Origin: Gammaproteobacteria bacterium
Lineage (GTDB): Bacteria > Pseudomonadota > Gammaproteobacteria > Pseudomonadales > Cellvibrionaceae
NCBI GenBank assembly: GCA_021151835.1
Contig: JAGKWO010000011.1
Span: forward strand, 1-64,000
Direction of reading: 5' to 3'
Length of the DNA: 64,000 nucleotides
Both the position numbers and the translations under genes were made by a program. Shown here piece after piece: positions 1 to 8,179 of the stretch. The notes beneath the pieces are model-generated. The model was not told the DNA's origin. It saw only the letters and a program-made list of their open reading frames with translations, and did not search any database. The first letter of the stretch is position 1. Every line of letters begins with the position of its first letter.

Positions 1-109
1 TGAATTCAGACATCACAAGACGCAAAACCGCGACGCGCTCTTTTTCTTTAGCGCGCATCGCGGTTTTCAAGGCATCATTTATGCGGTCTTTTAGCGTTGC
101 TTCACTCAT
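1..109 (-). CDS. yqeY: GatB/YqeY-family protein, N-terminal part only
   Basis: The first 36 codons of a gene that continues off the left edge. The protein begins MSEATLKDRINDALKTAMRA and continues with a KEKERVAVLRL-like helix, typical of the start of YqeY proteins, which share a domain with the GatB subunit of the tRNA-dependent amidotransferase; their cellular role is not well defined. It lies downstream of rpsU on the same strand, the usual rpsU-yqeY-dnaG type neighbourhood. The identification rests on about 36 residues plus gene order, so the family is likely but domain integrity cannot be judged. Confidence 0.8.
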   Translation of the reverse strand, partial: MSEATLKDRINDALKTAMRAKEKERVAVLRLVMSEF

Positions 110-222
110 GATCCACCGTTATGCAGTAAACAATATTCAGTAATCAGTGATCTAAAAACGCACGGCTTGTTAATGCAAAGATGCAAACACAACTAACAAG
201 CAGAACCGGTAAGCACTGGCTG

Positions 223-251
223 GCTGCAACTACCCAAACAGAGTTTGCAGC
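223..251 (-). terminator. Hairpin between rpsU and yqeY
   Basis: Seven-base arms GCTGCAA (223-229) and TTGCAGC (245-251) form a stem a few bases after the rpsU stop codon on the minus strand. There is no clear T-run, so it may be an attenuator or processing site that lowers yqeY expression relative to rpsU rather than a full terminator. Confidence 0.35.
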
Positions 252-257
252 TGGCAA

Positions 258-473
258 TTAGTACAGACGGGTAAACTTTTTGGATTCGCGTTGTACCTTT
301 TTAGCATGACGCTTAACAGCAGCAGCGGCATCACGCTTACGGATAGTGGTTGGCTTCTCATAGCATTCGCGAGCGCGAACATCAGCCAAAATACCGGCTT
401 TCTCACAGGCGCGCTTGAAGCGACGCAGGGCTACATCAAATGGTTCGTTTTCTTTAATTTTTACTGAAGGCAT
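258..473 (-). CDS. rpsU: 30S ribosomal protein S21
   Basis: A 71-residue highly basic protein starting MPSVKIKENEPFDVALRRFK and ending in a Lys/Arg-rich tail with TRLY, full length for bacterial S21. S21 sits in the small ribosomal subunit near the anti-Shine-Dalgarno region and helps initiation. The frame is open further upstream, but the ATG at 473 follows an AAAGG-type ribosome binding site and gives exactly the family length, so the longer reading is rejected. It is transcribed divergently from tsaD, the common rpsU/tsaD arrangement in gammaproteobacteria. Confidence 0.97.
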   Translation of the reverse strand: MPSVKIKENEPFDVALRRFKRACEKAGILADVRARECYEKPTTIRKRDAAAAVKRHAKKVQRESKKFTRLY

Positions 474-563
474 GCTGTTACCTTTTAAATAGAGTGCTTG
501 AAAATGATGTCTTGTGGATAGTTGCCGGTATAAAACACGGTCTGGTATCCGAGGGGTGCGGAT

Positions 564-590
564 TCTATACACTTATTCCCCCTATCGCAA
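564..590 (-). promoter_or_regulatory. Possible rpsU promoter
   Basis: On the minus strand TATAGA (564-569) resembles a -10 box, with TTGCGA (585-590) 15 bases upstream as a weak -35. The spacing is short of the ideal 17. It lies in the 231-base divergent region between rpsU and tsaD. Pattern match only. Confidence 0.3.
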
Positions 591-704
591 CCTTGGACCT
601 TATCGCTCAACGGGAGTTTTGCTGGGTTTTCACTGGTCTTGGGATTATCATAGCCGCCTTTTTTAGCGTCTTGGGCGCTGGTCAATGATTGCCAGAGGTT
701 GGTT

Positions 705-1733
705 ATGCGAGTGTTGGGGCTGGAAACATCCTGTGATGAAACCGGTGTAGCGGTATACGACAGCGAGCGCGGCCTGTTGGCCCATGTGCTTTATACCCAG
801 ATTGCCCTTCATGCCGAATACGGTGGTGTGGTGCCTGAGCTGGCCTCGCGCGACCATGTACGCAAGTTGCTGCCCCTTATTAATGAAGTGATGGCAAAAA
901 GCGGTACCAGCGCGGGTGATATCGATGCAATTGCCTATACATCCGGCCCCGGTCTGGTGGGTGCCTTGATGGTAGGTGCATCCTTTGGTCGCTCACTGGC
1001 CTATGCATGGAAGATCCCGGCGATTGGTGTTCACCATATGGAGGGGCACTTGCTCGCGCCCATGCTGGAAGCCAATCCCCCCGAATTTCCATTCGTAGCG
1101 CTATTGGTTTCCGGTGGCCATACCCAGCTTGTTAAGGTGAACGCCCTGGGCGATTACGAATTACTGGGCGAATCCATTGATGATGCTGCCGGCGAAGCGT
1201 TTGACAAGGCCGCCAAAATGCTCGACCTGGATTATCCCGGCGGCCCGCAGGTAGCCAAACTGGCCGAACGCGGCGTGGAAGGAAGATTTAAATTTCCGCG
1301 GCCAATGGTGGATCGCCCCGGCCTTGATTTCAGTTTCAGCGGGCTAAAAACCGCAACTCTCACCGCCGTTAATGCAAACAAACAAGCGAATGGTTTACCC
1401 GATGATCAAACCTGTGCTGATATTGCTAACGCATTCCAGGCCGCAGTGGTGGATACGCTGGTTATTAAATGCAAGCGCGCACTTGAACAAACCCGCATGA
1501 AGACACTGGTGATTGCGGGCGGCGTTTCCGCCAATAAAAAATTACGTGCGGATCTGGATAGCGAGCTGGCCAAAATTGGTGCAAAAGTATTTTATGCACG
1601 CCATGAGTTTTGCACTGACAATGGTGCGATGATCGCCTACGCCGGCTGTCAGCGTTTGCTCGCAGGGCAACATGAAGATCTGGCGATCAACATTAAAGCG
1701 CGCTGGCCGCTGGATTCGCTCTCATCACTCTAA
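705..1733 (+). CDS. tsaD: tRNA N6-adenosine threonylcarbamoyltransferase TsaD
   Basis: A 342-residue Kae1/TsaD protein that, with TsaB and TsaE, transfers the threonylcarbamoyl group to A37 of tRNAs reading ANN codons. The start MRVLGLETSCDETG is the canonical N-terminus, and the metal-binding HHMEGH motif (His111 and His115) is present, as are the ASKH-fold glycine motifs such as VSGGHTQL and IAGGVSANKKLR. The ATG at 705 is preceded by AGAGG at good spacing; a TTG two codons earlier is less likely. It is divergent from rpsU and 30 bases upstream of folB, so tsaD-folB-folK may be co-transcribed. Nothing is missing. Confidence 0.97.
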   Translation: MRVLGLETSCDETGVAVYDSERGLLAHVLYTQIALHAEYGGVVPELASRDHVRKLLPLINEVMAKSGTSAGDIDAIAYTSGPGLVGALMVGASFGRSLAYAWKIPAIGVHHMEGHLLAPMLEANPPEFPFVALLVSGGHTQLVKVNALGDYELLGESIDDAAGEAFDKAAKMLDLDYPGGPQVAKLAERGVEGRFKFPRPMVDRPGLDFSFSGLKTATLTAVNANKQANGLPDDQTCADIANAFQAAVVDTLVIKCKRALEQTRMKTLVIAGGVSANKKLRADLDSELAKIGAKVFYARHEFCTDNGAMIAYAGCQRLLAGQHEDLAINIKARWPLDSLSSL

Positions 1734-1763
1734 TTTCAATTTAATTTTTAGCAGACGCTGATT

Positions 1764-2135
1764 ATGGATATTGTTTACATCCGCGATTTACGCATCGACA
1801 CCATTATTGGGATTTACGATTGGGAGCGCGAAGTGCGCCAGACGGTAAGTATCGATCTGGAAATGGCCAGCGATATCCGCAAAGCTGCCGAAACGGATGA
1901 TATTCAGCACGCGTTGAATTACAAAGCGGTATCCAAGCGCTTGATTGCATACGTGGAAAATCGCAATGCGTTGCTGGTTGAAACCCTTGCGGAAGAAATT
2001 TCACAAATTGTTCGCACGGAATTTAATGTGCCCTGGTTGCGTTTGCGCTTGAGCAAGCCCGGCGCAATACGCGGCGCGCGCGATGTTGGATTGATTATCG
2101 AACGCGGTACGCGGCCAGAAGGTTTGCCGTTATGA
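1764..2135 (+). CDS. folB: Dihydroneopterin aldolase
   Basis: A 123-residue FolB that cleaves 7,8-dihydroneopterin to 6-hydroxymethyl-dihydropterin and glycolaldehyde in folate synthesis. It has the family features: IGIYDWEREVRQ with the conserved Glu near residue 22, VETLAEEI around residues 72-79, and the LSKPGAIRGA segment with the conserved Lys at about 98. Its last four bases overlap the folK start (ATGA), indicating translational coupling. No strong Shine-Dalgarno sequence is visible before its ATG, so it may depend on reading from upstream tsaD. Confidence 0.95.
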   Translation: MDIVYIRDLRIDTIIGIYDWEREVRQTVSIDLEMASDIRKAAETDDIQHALNYKAVSKRLIAYVENRNALLVETLAEEISQIVRTEFNVPWLRLRLSKPGAIRGARDVGLIIERGTRPEGLPL

Positions 2136-2656
2136 CTGCGATTTATTTAAGCCTTGGCAGCAATGTGGATCGCCACAAGCATATTGTGGCGGCACTGGAT
2201 GCGCTGGGCAATTTACTGGGTGATTTGGTTATTTCGTCGGTGTACGAAAGCAAATCGGTTGGATTTGATGGCAGCAATTTTTTTAATTTGGTAGTGGGGG
2301 CAGAAACGGATTTATCCATTGCCGAGCTATCAGAGAATTTGAAGCGTATTGAAGATGATAACGGGCGCAAGCGCAACGGACCGAAATTCAGCCCGCGTAC
2401 CCTGGACATCGATATTTTGACCTACGGGGATTTCGTCGGTATCGAAAGCGGAATTGAATTACCGCGTGCAGAAATAACCAAAAATGCCTTTGTACTTTTG
2501 CCGCTGTTTGAAATCGCGCCGTTGGTTGCTCATCCGCAATTACAAAAAACGTATCAGCAGTTATGGGCCGAATATGATCAAACCTCACAAAAGTTGTGGG
2601 CGATTGATTTTGAGTGGCAAGGTAAAATTATTTCTCGCTCTGAAGTTTCTTTGTAG
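2132..2656 (+). CDS. folK: 2-amino-4-hydroxy-6-hydroxymethyldihydropteridine pyrophosphokinase
   Basis: A 174-residue HPPK that pyrophosphorylates the product of FolB for condensation with p-aminobenzoate. The N-terminal YLSLGSNVD motif and the signature RNGPKFSPRTLDIDIL are intact, including the two Mg-binding aspartates (Asp92 and Asp94) in LDIDIL. It overlaps folB by four bases. The gene is convergent with the CorA-like gene, with only 17 bases between their stops and no obvious terminator hairpin there. Confidence 0.95.
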   Translation: MTAIYLSLGSNVDRHKHIVAALDALGNLLGDLVISSVYESKSVGFDGSNFFNLVVGAETDLSIAELSENLKRIEDDNGRKRNGPKFSPRTLDIDILTYGDFVGIESGIELPRAEITKNAFVLLPLFEIAPLVAHPQLQKTYQQLWAEYDQTSQKLWAIDFEWQGKIISRSEVSL

Positions 2657-2673
2657 TGGTTTGATGGGGCATC

Positions 2674-3639
2674 TTAAAGCCACTTTTTATAAGCAACCAG
2701 CCCAAACCCGGCCGCAATAACCAGCATCGCCCCAAGGGTGTAAAAATAGCCATAAGTCGCATGTAATTCGGGCATATTGTCAAAATTCATTCCATAGATG
2801 CCGGCGATAAAGGTAAGCGGAACAAAAATGGCGGTAATGACTGTCAACACTTTCATGGTGTTGTTCAGTTGATGCGAGGTGATGGAAAGATAACCATTAA
2901 TCAAGTCGCCGCAAATTTCGTAGTACATTGTTGTCAGGCCATGCAAGCGTTCACAGCGTTCAAATAAATCCTGCAGTGCATGTTCAATATCGCCGTCCTC
3001 ATCAATCAAGCGCTGGGGAATATCTTTTAATAAATTAGTGACGAGTTTTTCGTGGTAGCTGAAAATGCGGCGCAATTTTCGCAGGCGCGATTGATAAGCG
3101 ATAAGTTCGCGCATTACCTCGTCATTGGGTTTTTCCTGCATTGAATCCTCAAGCTCATTGAGTGATGGCTCGAAGGCAAGAATAGTTTCCAGATAGCGCC
3201 CCACCGAAAAACGCATAATGCGCGAAGCGAGCAGGCCCGGGCTTACCAACAAATTTTCAGTGTATGAATTTTCCCAATAGTAACTGATTCCCATGGAGTT
3301 GCGCGGGTGGCAACTGATCAGGCAACGGTCGCCGGCAAACAAGGCAATCGTCATCTGCTGGATGGTAAGGTCTTTATTAAATTCGGTGATGCCGCGATAC
3401 AAAATTAATGTGTAATCATCAAACGTTTCTGTTTTTGGTGGATGGCGAAACCGTTGCACGTCTTCGACCGCTAACGGGTGACAGCCCATCGATAACAAAA
3501 ATTGTTTTTCCGTAGCGGGCTCTTCGCCTAATAAATCTATCCAGAGGTAACCGCTGCCTTCGCTGCGCCAACGTTCTATTAATTCGGTGCTGCCCTGTAG
3601 GTGTTCACCGTGTGCAGTGAGAAGCTGGGTTCTGATCAT
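2674..3639 (-). CDS. CorA/ZntB-family divalent cation transporter
   Basis: A 321-residue inner-membrane protein of the CorA metal transporter superfamily. A long cytoplasmic N-terminal part rich in helices is followed by two C-terminal membrane segments; the first ends in the diagnostic YGMNF motif (Gly-Met-Asn) that forms the ion selectivity filter in pentameric CorA channels. The C-terminus ends in a basic tail (AYKKWL). Substrate (Mg, Co, Ni or Zn) cannot be told from the motif. It is downstream of cca and the pteridine reductase gene on the same strand, 38 bases from the latter, and may be read with them. Confidence 0.9.
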   Translation of the reverse strand: MIRTQLLTAHGEHLQGSTELIERWRSEGSGYLWIDLLGEEPATEKQFLLSMGCHPLAVEDVQRFRHPPKTETFDDYTLILYRGITEFNKDLTIQQMTIALFAGDRCLISCHPRNSMGISYYWENSYTENLLVSPGLLASRIMRFSVGRYLETILAFEPSLNELEDSMQEKPNDEVMRELIAYQSRLRKLRRIFSYHEKLVTNLLKDIPQRLIDEDGDIEHALQDLFERCERLHGLTTMYYEICGDLINGYLSITSHQLNNTMKVLTVITAIFVPLTFIAGIYGMNFDNMPELHATYGYFYTLGAMLVIAAGFGLVAYKKWL

Positions 3640-3677
3640 TGTTATTTCGTAATTTCCTGATTGATTAATCGGGCTGA

Positions 3678-4454
3678 TTAAATAGTGATGGTACGCCCGC
3701 CATCCACTACGATTATTTGCCCGGTGATGTACGGGGCATCTTTCGCTAAAAATAAAATGGTGCGCGCTATATCCTGTACTTGCCCGCGTTGTTGCAACGG
3801 AATTTGCGCAAGCATTTTTTCTTTGTTCTCATCGGAGAGTTGTTCTTCGGTTTTTTTGTAATAATCATCCGGCCAGAGGATGGCGCCCGGCGCTATACCA
3901 TTGACTCGTACGCGCGGTGCAAGTTCCTGGGCCAGGCTTTTGGTAAGCATTTCGTTGCCTGCTTTGGCAATTGAATAAATGCTGTGTTTTCTGAGCGGAC
4001 GCTGTGCATAGATGTCGGCGATATTAATAATGCAGCCGTGATTTTTTATCAGTGTGGGTGCTAAAGCTTGCGCCAGGAAAAAAGGTGCTTTGAGGTTGGA
4101 GTTAATTAAATTATCCCAATCCTCGTTAGTGGCTTCACCGATAGGTGTAGGATAAAAACTGGACGCATTGTTAACCAATAAATCCAGTCGTTGCCATTGG
4201 TCTGCACTTTGCCGGGCAAGGTTCAATACCTGTGTTTGGTCATTCAGATCTGCCTGGAAACCCGCTGCCGAATTTTCGCGCTCACTGTTAAATTCAGCAA
4301 TCAATTCCTGTGCCGCAGTAGCGGAGTGATTGTAGTGAATAATTATATTGAAGCCTGCTGCATGTAATTGCTGTGCAATCTCGGCACCGATACGTTTGGC
4401 AGCGCCGGTAACCAATGCGACTTTGGGGTGATTGCTACTGGTAGTATCGGACAT
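3678..4454 (-). CDS. Pteridine reductase / FolM-like short-chain dehydrogenase
   Basis: A 258-residue NAD(P)-dependent short-chain dehydrogenase. The cofactor motif reads TGAAKRIGAEIA, matching the TGxxxRxG signature of pteridine reductases rather than the usual TGxxxGxG. LVNNASSFYPT, the catalytic Tyr-x3-Lys in YSIAKAG and a C-terminal GQIIVVDGG are present. Such enzymes reduce dihydrobiopterin, dihydromonapterin or dihydrofolate. AGGAG lies seven bases before the ATG. It starts 25 bases after the cca stop, so the two are likely co-transcribed. folB and folK lie just across the convergent junction, which supports a pterin role. Confidence 0.88.
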   Translation of the reverse strand: MSDTTSSNHPKVALVTGAAKRIGAEIAQQLHAAGFNIIIHYNHSATAAQELIAEFNSERENSAAGFQADLNDQTQVLNLARQSADQWQRLDLLVNNASSFYPTPIGEATNEDWDNLINSNLKAPFFLAQALAPTLIKNHGCIINIADIYAQRPLRKHSIYSIAKAGNEMLTKSLAQELAPRVRVNGIAPGAILWPDDYYKKTEEQLSDENKEKMLAQIPLQQRGQVQDIARTILFLAKDAPYITGQIIVVDGGRTITI

Positions 4455-4479
4455 GGTTTACTCCTGCAAAAAGTGATGG

Positions 4480-5715
4480 CTATTCCTGTGCAGAAAATTC
4501 CTGCCTTAATTGCGTTACTTTATCCAACCTCAGTCGTGCTATCGCATCGCCGAATGCTTGTCCGGTTAAGCCCTGTGTGCGTAACGGTGCCAAATCAATT
4601 TGTTGGGCGGCAGTTAATGCGCGACGAAAAAAATCAGCTTGTGGATAAGCGCGATTTTCAAATCCGGTACGGCCGCGTGCGTCTGCTTCGCAGCACACCA
4701 GGAATTGGTGAAAGCGTTCCGGGCGACGAAATGCATCATTTGATTGCAAAACTTTTAATACGGTTGCAGGTTTTAATTCCATCGCCCTGTGGCAATGGGT
4801 ATGCCATTGCGCCACCATCAGCGCGAGTTCTTTGTAGTCGCGCGGAGCGGCGATGCGTTCGCACAATTTTTTCACCAGTGGCACGCTGCGTTCTTCATGG
4901 GCGATATGGCGCGGCCATTCTTCTGGCGGTGTTGTACCTTTACCTAAATCATGCACCAGCGTCGCAAAGCGAATACAGGTATTGATCGTTAATTTGACTG
5001 CTTGTTGCAGGCTCATCAATGTATGAATACCAGTATCCACTTCCGGGTGATGTGTTGCAGTTTGCGGTACGCCAAACAACGCATCAATTTCCGGGAAAAT
5101 TTTTGCCAACGCATGGCAATCGCGCAACACCTGGATGAAAACGTCGGGATTGGGTTCAGCGAGCGCACGTTCGGTTTCCTTCCATATACGCTCCGCTACC
5201 AGGTGATCGACTTCGCCATTACTGACCATGGTTTGCATCAGGGCGATAGTTTCATTGGCTACATGAAAGCCGTATTGATGATAGCGCGCGGCAAAGCGTG
5301 CTATGCGCAAAATCCGCACCGGATCTTCGGCGAAGGCGGGCGATACATGGCGAAGTATTTTTTGTTGCAGGTCTGCCTGGCCACCGTAAGGATCGATGAT
5401 ATTGCCTTGTTCATCTTCAGCCATGGCATTGATGGTGAGGTCGCGGCGAATCAGATCTTCTTCCAATGTGACTTCCTCGCCGCAATAAAAACTGAACCCG
5501 GCGTAACCATGGCCGGTTTTGCGTTCGGTGCGGGCGAGGGCGTATTCCTCTTTGGTTTGCGGATGCAGGAACACCGGAAAATCTTTTCCCACCGGGGTAA
5601 AACCTTGCACTTGCAGTTGTTCGGGCGTGGCACCCACAACAACCCAGTCCCGTTCAGTGACAGGGCGGCCTAATAATTTATCGCGGACGGCGCCGCCTAC
5701 CAGATAGGTTTTCAT
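4480..5715 (-). CDS. cca: Multifunctional CCA tRNA nucleotidyltransferase
   Basis: A 411-residue class II CCA-adding enzyme that builds or repairs the 3' CCA end of tRNAs. It opens MKTYLVGGAVRDKLLG, followed by the catalytic segment VTERDWVVVG and the RRDLTINAMA motif. The central and C-terminal part has an HD phosphohydrolase domain (VHDLGKGTTPPEEW with HIAHE), so this is the gammaproteobacterial form with added phosphatase/2',3'-cyclic phosphodiesterase activity. The length matches E. coli Cca. It is the first gene of a minus-strand group with the pteridine reductase and the CorA-like gene. Confidence 0.97.
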   Translation of the reverse strand: MKTYLVGGAVRDKLLGRPVTERDWVVVGATPEQLQVQGFTPVGKDFPVFLHPQTKEEYALARTERKTGHGYAGFSFYCGEEVTLEEDLIRRDLTINAMAEDEQGNIIDPYGGQADLQQKILRHVSPAFAEDPVRILRIARFAARYHQYGFHVANETIALMQTMVSNGEVDHLVAERIWKETERALAEPNPDVFIQVLRDCHALAKIFPEIDALFGVPQTATHHPEVDTGIHTLMSLQQAVKLTINTCIRFATLVHDLGKGTTPPEEWPRHIAHEERSVPLVKKLCERIAAPRDYKELALMVAQWHTHCHRAMELKPATVLKVLQSNDAFRRPERFHQFLVCCEADARGRTGFENRAYPQADFFRRALTAAQQIDLAPLRTQGLTGQAFGDAIARLRLDKVTQLRQEFSAQE

Positions 5716-5971
5716 AACACTTATTTACTAAAAAAGTTGCGGTGCAGTATAGGTGAATCGCACTGATAAAAAAATCTGCAAAATGGCTTGTGGCTGAATG
5801 GAAATTAAATTACTCTCGTCCCACTTGTTAATTATCTAACCATAGATCAAAAAATTATGTATTCAATGAATTCCCTAAAACATAGCATTTCACTGCGACC
5901 AATTTTTTGGTGCGTGGTCATTGCGCGTATTTGGGCGGAATTTGTTGATTGATGTTTTAATCGTTGTAAAC

Positions 5972-6001
5972 AAAGGCCGCAGCATAAAAACTGCGGCCTT
6001 T
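5972..6001 (+). terminator. Strong hairpin in the cca-EamA gap
   Basis: Eleven-base arms AAAGGCCGCAG (5972-5982) and CTGCGGCCTTT (5991-6001) are perfectly complementary, followed by TGTGTTTTCC. It resembles an intrinsic terminator, yet no plus-strand gene precedes it in the 374-base gap between cca (starts 5715, minus) and the transporter (starts 6090, plus). It could end a short transcript or shield the transporter gene; otherwise the gap is AT-rich without a convincing gene. Confidence 0.55.
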
Positions 6002-6089
6002 GTGTTTTCCGGGTTCAGTTTTTCCAATAACAGGGTTACTGCTGCGGCGAATTTCCATTTCCTCTTCAGGGAATATAAGGAGTTGTGCC

Positions 6090-7085
6090 GTGGCTGTTTT
6101 GCTTGCCTATTTTTCGGTGGTGCTGATTTGGGCCACAACCCCCCTCGCTATTCAATGGAGTAGCGATAGCTTGAGCTTTATGGCTGCGGCGGCAGCCCGT
6201 ATGTCAATTGCATTGGCATTGGCTCTGTCTTTTGTGGCGATTTTGCGCCAGTCATTTGCGATTTTTTGGCAACATCGACTGATTTTTTTTGCAGCATCAA
6301 TTGGTATTTTTCCTAATATGCCCGTGGTCTATTGGGCGGCGCAATTTATTCCTTCCGGTTTGGTCGCGGTAATCTTTGCGATGTCACCGTTTGTGACGGG
6401 CGTGATGACCTTATTGCTGTTAAAACAAAATCCATTTTCACTTAAAAAAGTGTTGGCATTGTTGCTGGCGTTAATCGGATTGGTCGTTATTTTCTACCAT
6501 CAATTACATTTTGATTTTCGTTCGGTATATGGAATATCCGGCATTTTGCTGTCTTGCGTGTTGTTTAGTTTTAGTAGTGTGTGGGTAAAAAAATTAACGC
6601 AACAGCAAGCCGTAACATTGGATGCATTTCACCAGGCAACCGGTGCCCTGTTATTTGCATTGCCCGGTTTGTTGTTAGGCTGGTGGTTGATGGATGGTGA
6701 CCTTCCGCAAACGGTATCTATGAAATCTGCCGGGTCGATTATGTATTTGGCGGTGGTCGGATCGCTGATCGGGTCAGCATTATTTTTTTACATCTTGCAG
6801 CGGCTGTCGGCCAGTGTGGTATCGCTGATTACGCTGATGACTCCGGTGTTGGCTATTTTGCTGGGGAAAAACCTGGCTGACGAGGATTTGTCGGCACATA
6901 CGCTAGTTGGTGTGGCATTGGTGTTAGTGGCTCTATTGTTTTATTCGTCCCTGACGCTGGCAGGAATTAAAAACTGGTGCTCACAAAAGTTGCTTTCCGG
7001 TTTGCAATCGCGCGCCATTGATGTTGACGGAAACGCTGAAACAATAATTCGTGAAGCAAGAGACGACATGATTCGGTACAAGTGA
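6090..7085 (+). CDS. EamA/DMT-family transporter
   Basis: A 331-residue inner-membrane protein of the drug/metabolite transporter superfamily, with about ten hydrophobic helices arranged as two EamA repeats (for example the stretches VLLAYFSVVLIWATTPLAI near the start and GVALVLVALLFYSSL near the end). Members export amino acids, nucleotides or other metabolites; the substrate is unknown. I place the start at the GTG at 6090 because AAGGAG (6077-6082) lies seven bases upstream; the frame is open for 30 more codons but those residues do not look like a transporter N-terminus. The tail after the last helix is hydrophilic and about 40 residues long. Confidence 0.85.
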   Translation: MAVLLAYFSVVLIWATTPLAIQWSSDSLSFMAAAAARMSIALALALSFVAILRQSFAIFWQHRLIFFAASIGIFPNMPVVYWAAQFIPSGLVAVIFAMSPFVTGVMTLLLLKQNPFSLKKVLALLLALIGLVVIFYHQLHFDFRSVYGISGILLSCVLFSFSSVWVKKLTQQQAVTLDAFHQATGALLFALPGLLLGWWLMDGDLPQTVSMKSAGSIMYLAVVGSLIGSALFFYILQRLSASVVSLITLMTPVLAILLGKNLADEDLSAHTLVGVALVLVALLFYSSLTLAGIKNWCSQKLLSGLQSRAIDVDGNAETIIREARDDMIRYK

Positions 7086-7095
7086 GTTGTTTTGG

Positions 7096-7160
7096 TGCGC
7101 GCCCCGCTGGCGCGCATGGTTTTCATGCACCATGCTTGTGCCATGGCGCATTTTGTTTTG
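7096..7160 (+). terminator. Double hairpin after the EamA gene
   Basis: Two stems follow the stop: TGCGCGCC (7096-7103) pairs with GGCGCGCA (7109-7116), and TGCACCATG (7126-7134) pairs, with one G-T pair, with CATGGCGCA (7142-7150), which is followed by TTTTGTTTTG. The second has the layout of an intrinsic terminator. Confidence 0.6.
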
Positions 7161-7314
7161 GGTATGCAATCTTGTATTCAATGCACAACTTCATGATTTT
7201 GATAGTAAAAATAAAATTGGCTTGGTCCCTGCAATAGTCCGCTCAAGCTAGTGTGAATTATCAATAGCTGCCTCAAAACAAATTAGCAAAGACCATTAAT
7301 AGAGGACAAAACTC

Positions 7315-7995
7315 ATGAAGATGAAACAAAAATTACTTGCTGGTGCTATCGCTCTTTCGGCTTTCGCAGGCTTCGCAGTTCCTGCGGCACACGCTGAAGT
7401 AGCAGCATCAGTAGCGGTGGCTAACATGTACTACTGGAGAGGTTTGGACCTTGGTAAAGGTGACCCCGCATTAATCGCTGATGTAGCGCTTAAATCAAAT
7501 GGTTTCTATACCGGTTTGTGGGCTTCTTCGGGTGATGCGGGCCTCGGAACTGAATACGATTTCTACGCGGGCTATGGTTTCTCTGCCGGTCCGGTATCGC
7601 TGGATTTCAACTACACCACCTATATGTATCCTTCTGTTCCAAGTGGTGACAACCTGGGCTTTGACGATGTATCTGACGTTGCAGTTACTGTGGGTTTGAA
7701 ACCCTCTGATGACGTGAGCTTGACCCTTATGCACCGTGTAGGTGTGGGTGACATTCTTGCGGATGACGATTACACCTATACCACTTTCACCGCCGCATTC
7801 GGCAAGTTCAGCGCGCTGGTTGGTACTCACAGCGATGATAGTGGTGCCTATGATGGCCTCACTCACCTTGATTTGAGCTACGCCTACACCAGCAACCTGA
7901 CTTTCACATTAGGGAAAGTGGTCGACCAAGGTGAAGCCGAATGGAATGATGAATTGAAATTCATTGTTAAGTTGTCTTTGCCATTGGGTGAATAA
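7315..7995 (+). CDS. TorF-family putative outer-membrane porin
   Basis: A 226-residue exported protein. The Sec signal peptide MKMKQKLLAGAIALSAFAGF ends near AAHAEV (about residue 27). The mature part opens VAASVAVANMYYWRGLDLGKG, the hallmark of the small Gcw_chp/TorF family, and consists of alternating amphipathic strands (YDFYAGYGF, LDFNYTTYMY, TFTAAFGKF, LDLSYAY) fitting a small beta barrel. The function of the family is unsettled. GAGG lies nine bases before the ATG, and an intrinsic terminator follows, so this is probably a single-gene unit. Confidence 0.8.
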   Translation: MKMKQKLLAGAIALSAFAGFAVPAAHAEVAASVAVANMYYWRGLDLGKGDPALIADVALKSNGFYTGLWASSGDAGLGTEYDFYAGYGFSAGPVSLDFNYTTYMYPSVPSGDNLGFDDVSDVAVTVGLKPSDDVSLTLMHRVGVGDILADDDYTYTTFTAAFGKFSALVGTHSDDSGAYDGLTHLDLSYAYTSNLTFTLGKVVDQGEAEWNDELKFIVKLSLPLGE

Positions 7996-8031
7996 GTTTT
8001 CAGTAGAGAGTCCAGGGATGGTTCTGATAAG

Positions 8032-8053
8032 AGCGGGCAATGCCCGCTTTTAT
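8032..8053 (+). terminator. Intrinsic terminator of the TorF-like gene
   Basis: AGCGGGC (8032-8038) pairs with GCCCGCT (8042-8048) around a three-base loop, followed by TTTATTTT. Confidence 0.8.
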
Positions 8054-8179
8054 TTTACCTATAATTTTAAAAATATTAATTATATGATTTAATAAAAGAT
8101 TCTTTCCAAGCCCTTATGCTCGCGCCCGAACTCTGGTTCAATGCGCGCGAAATGGCTTTACTCTTTATAAGGAATCTTC

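Noticed and set aside
4368..5673. Plus-strand open frames of 205 and 223 codons
   Set aside because: Antisense to cca and the pteridine reductase gene; no family resemblance.
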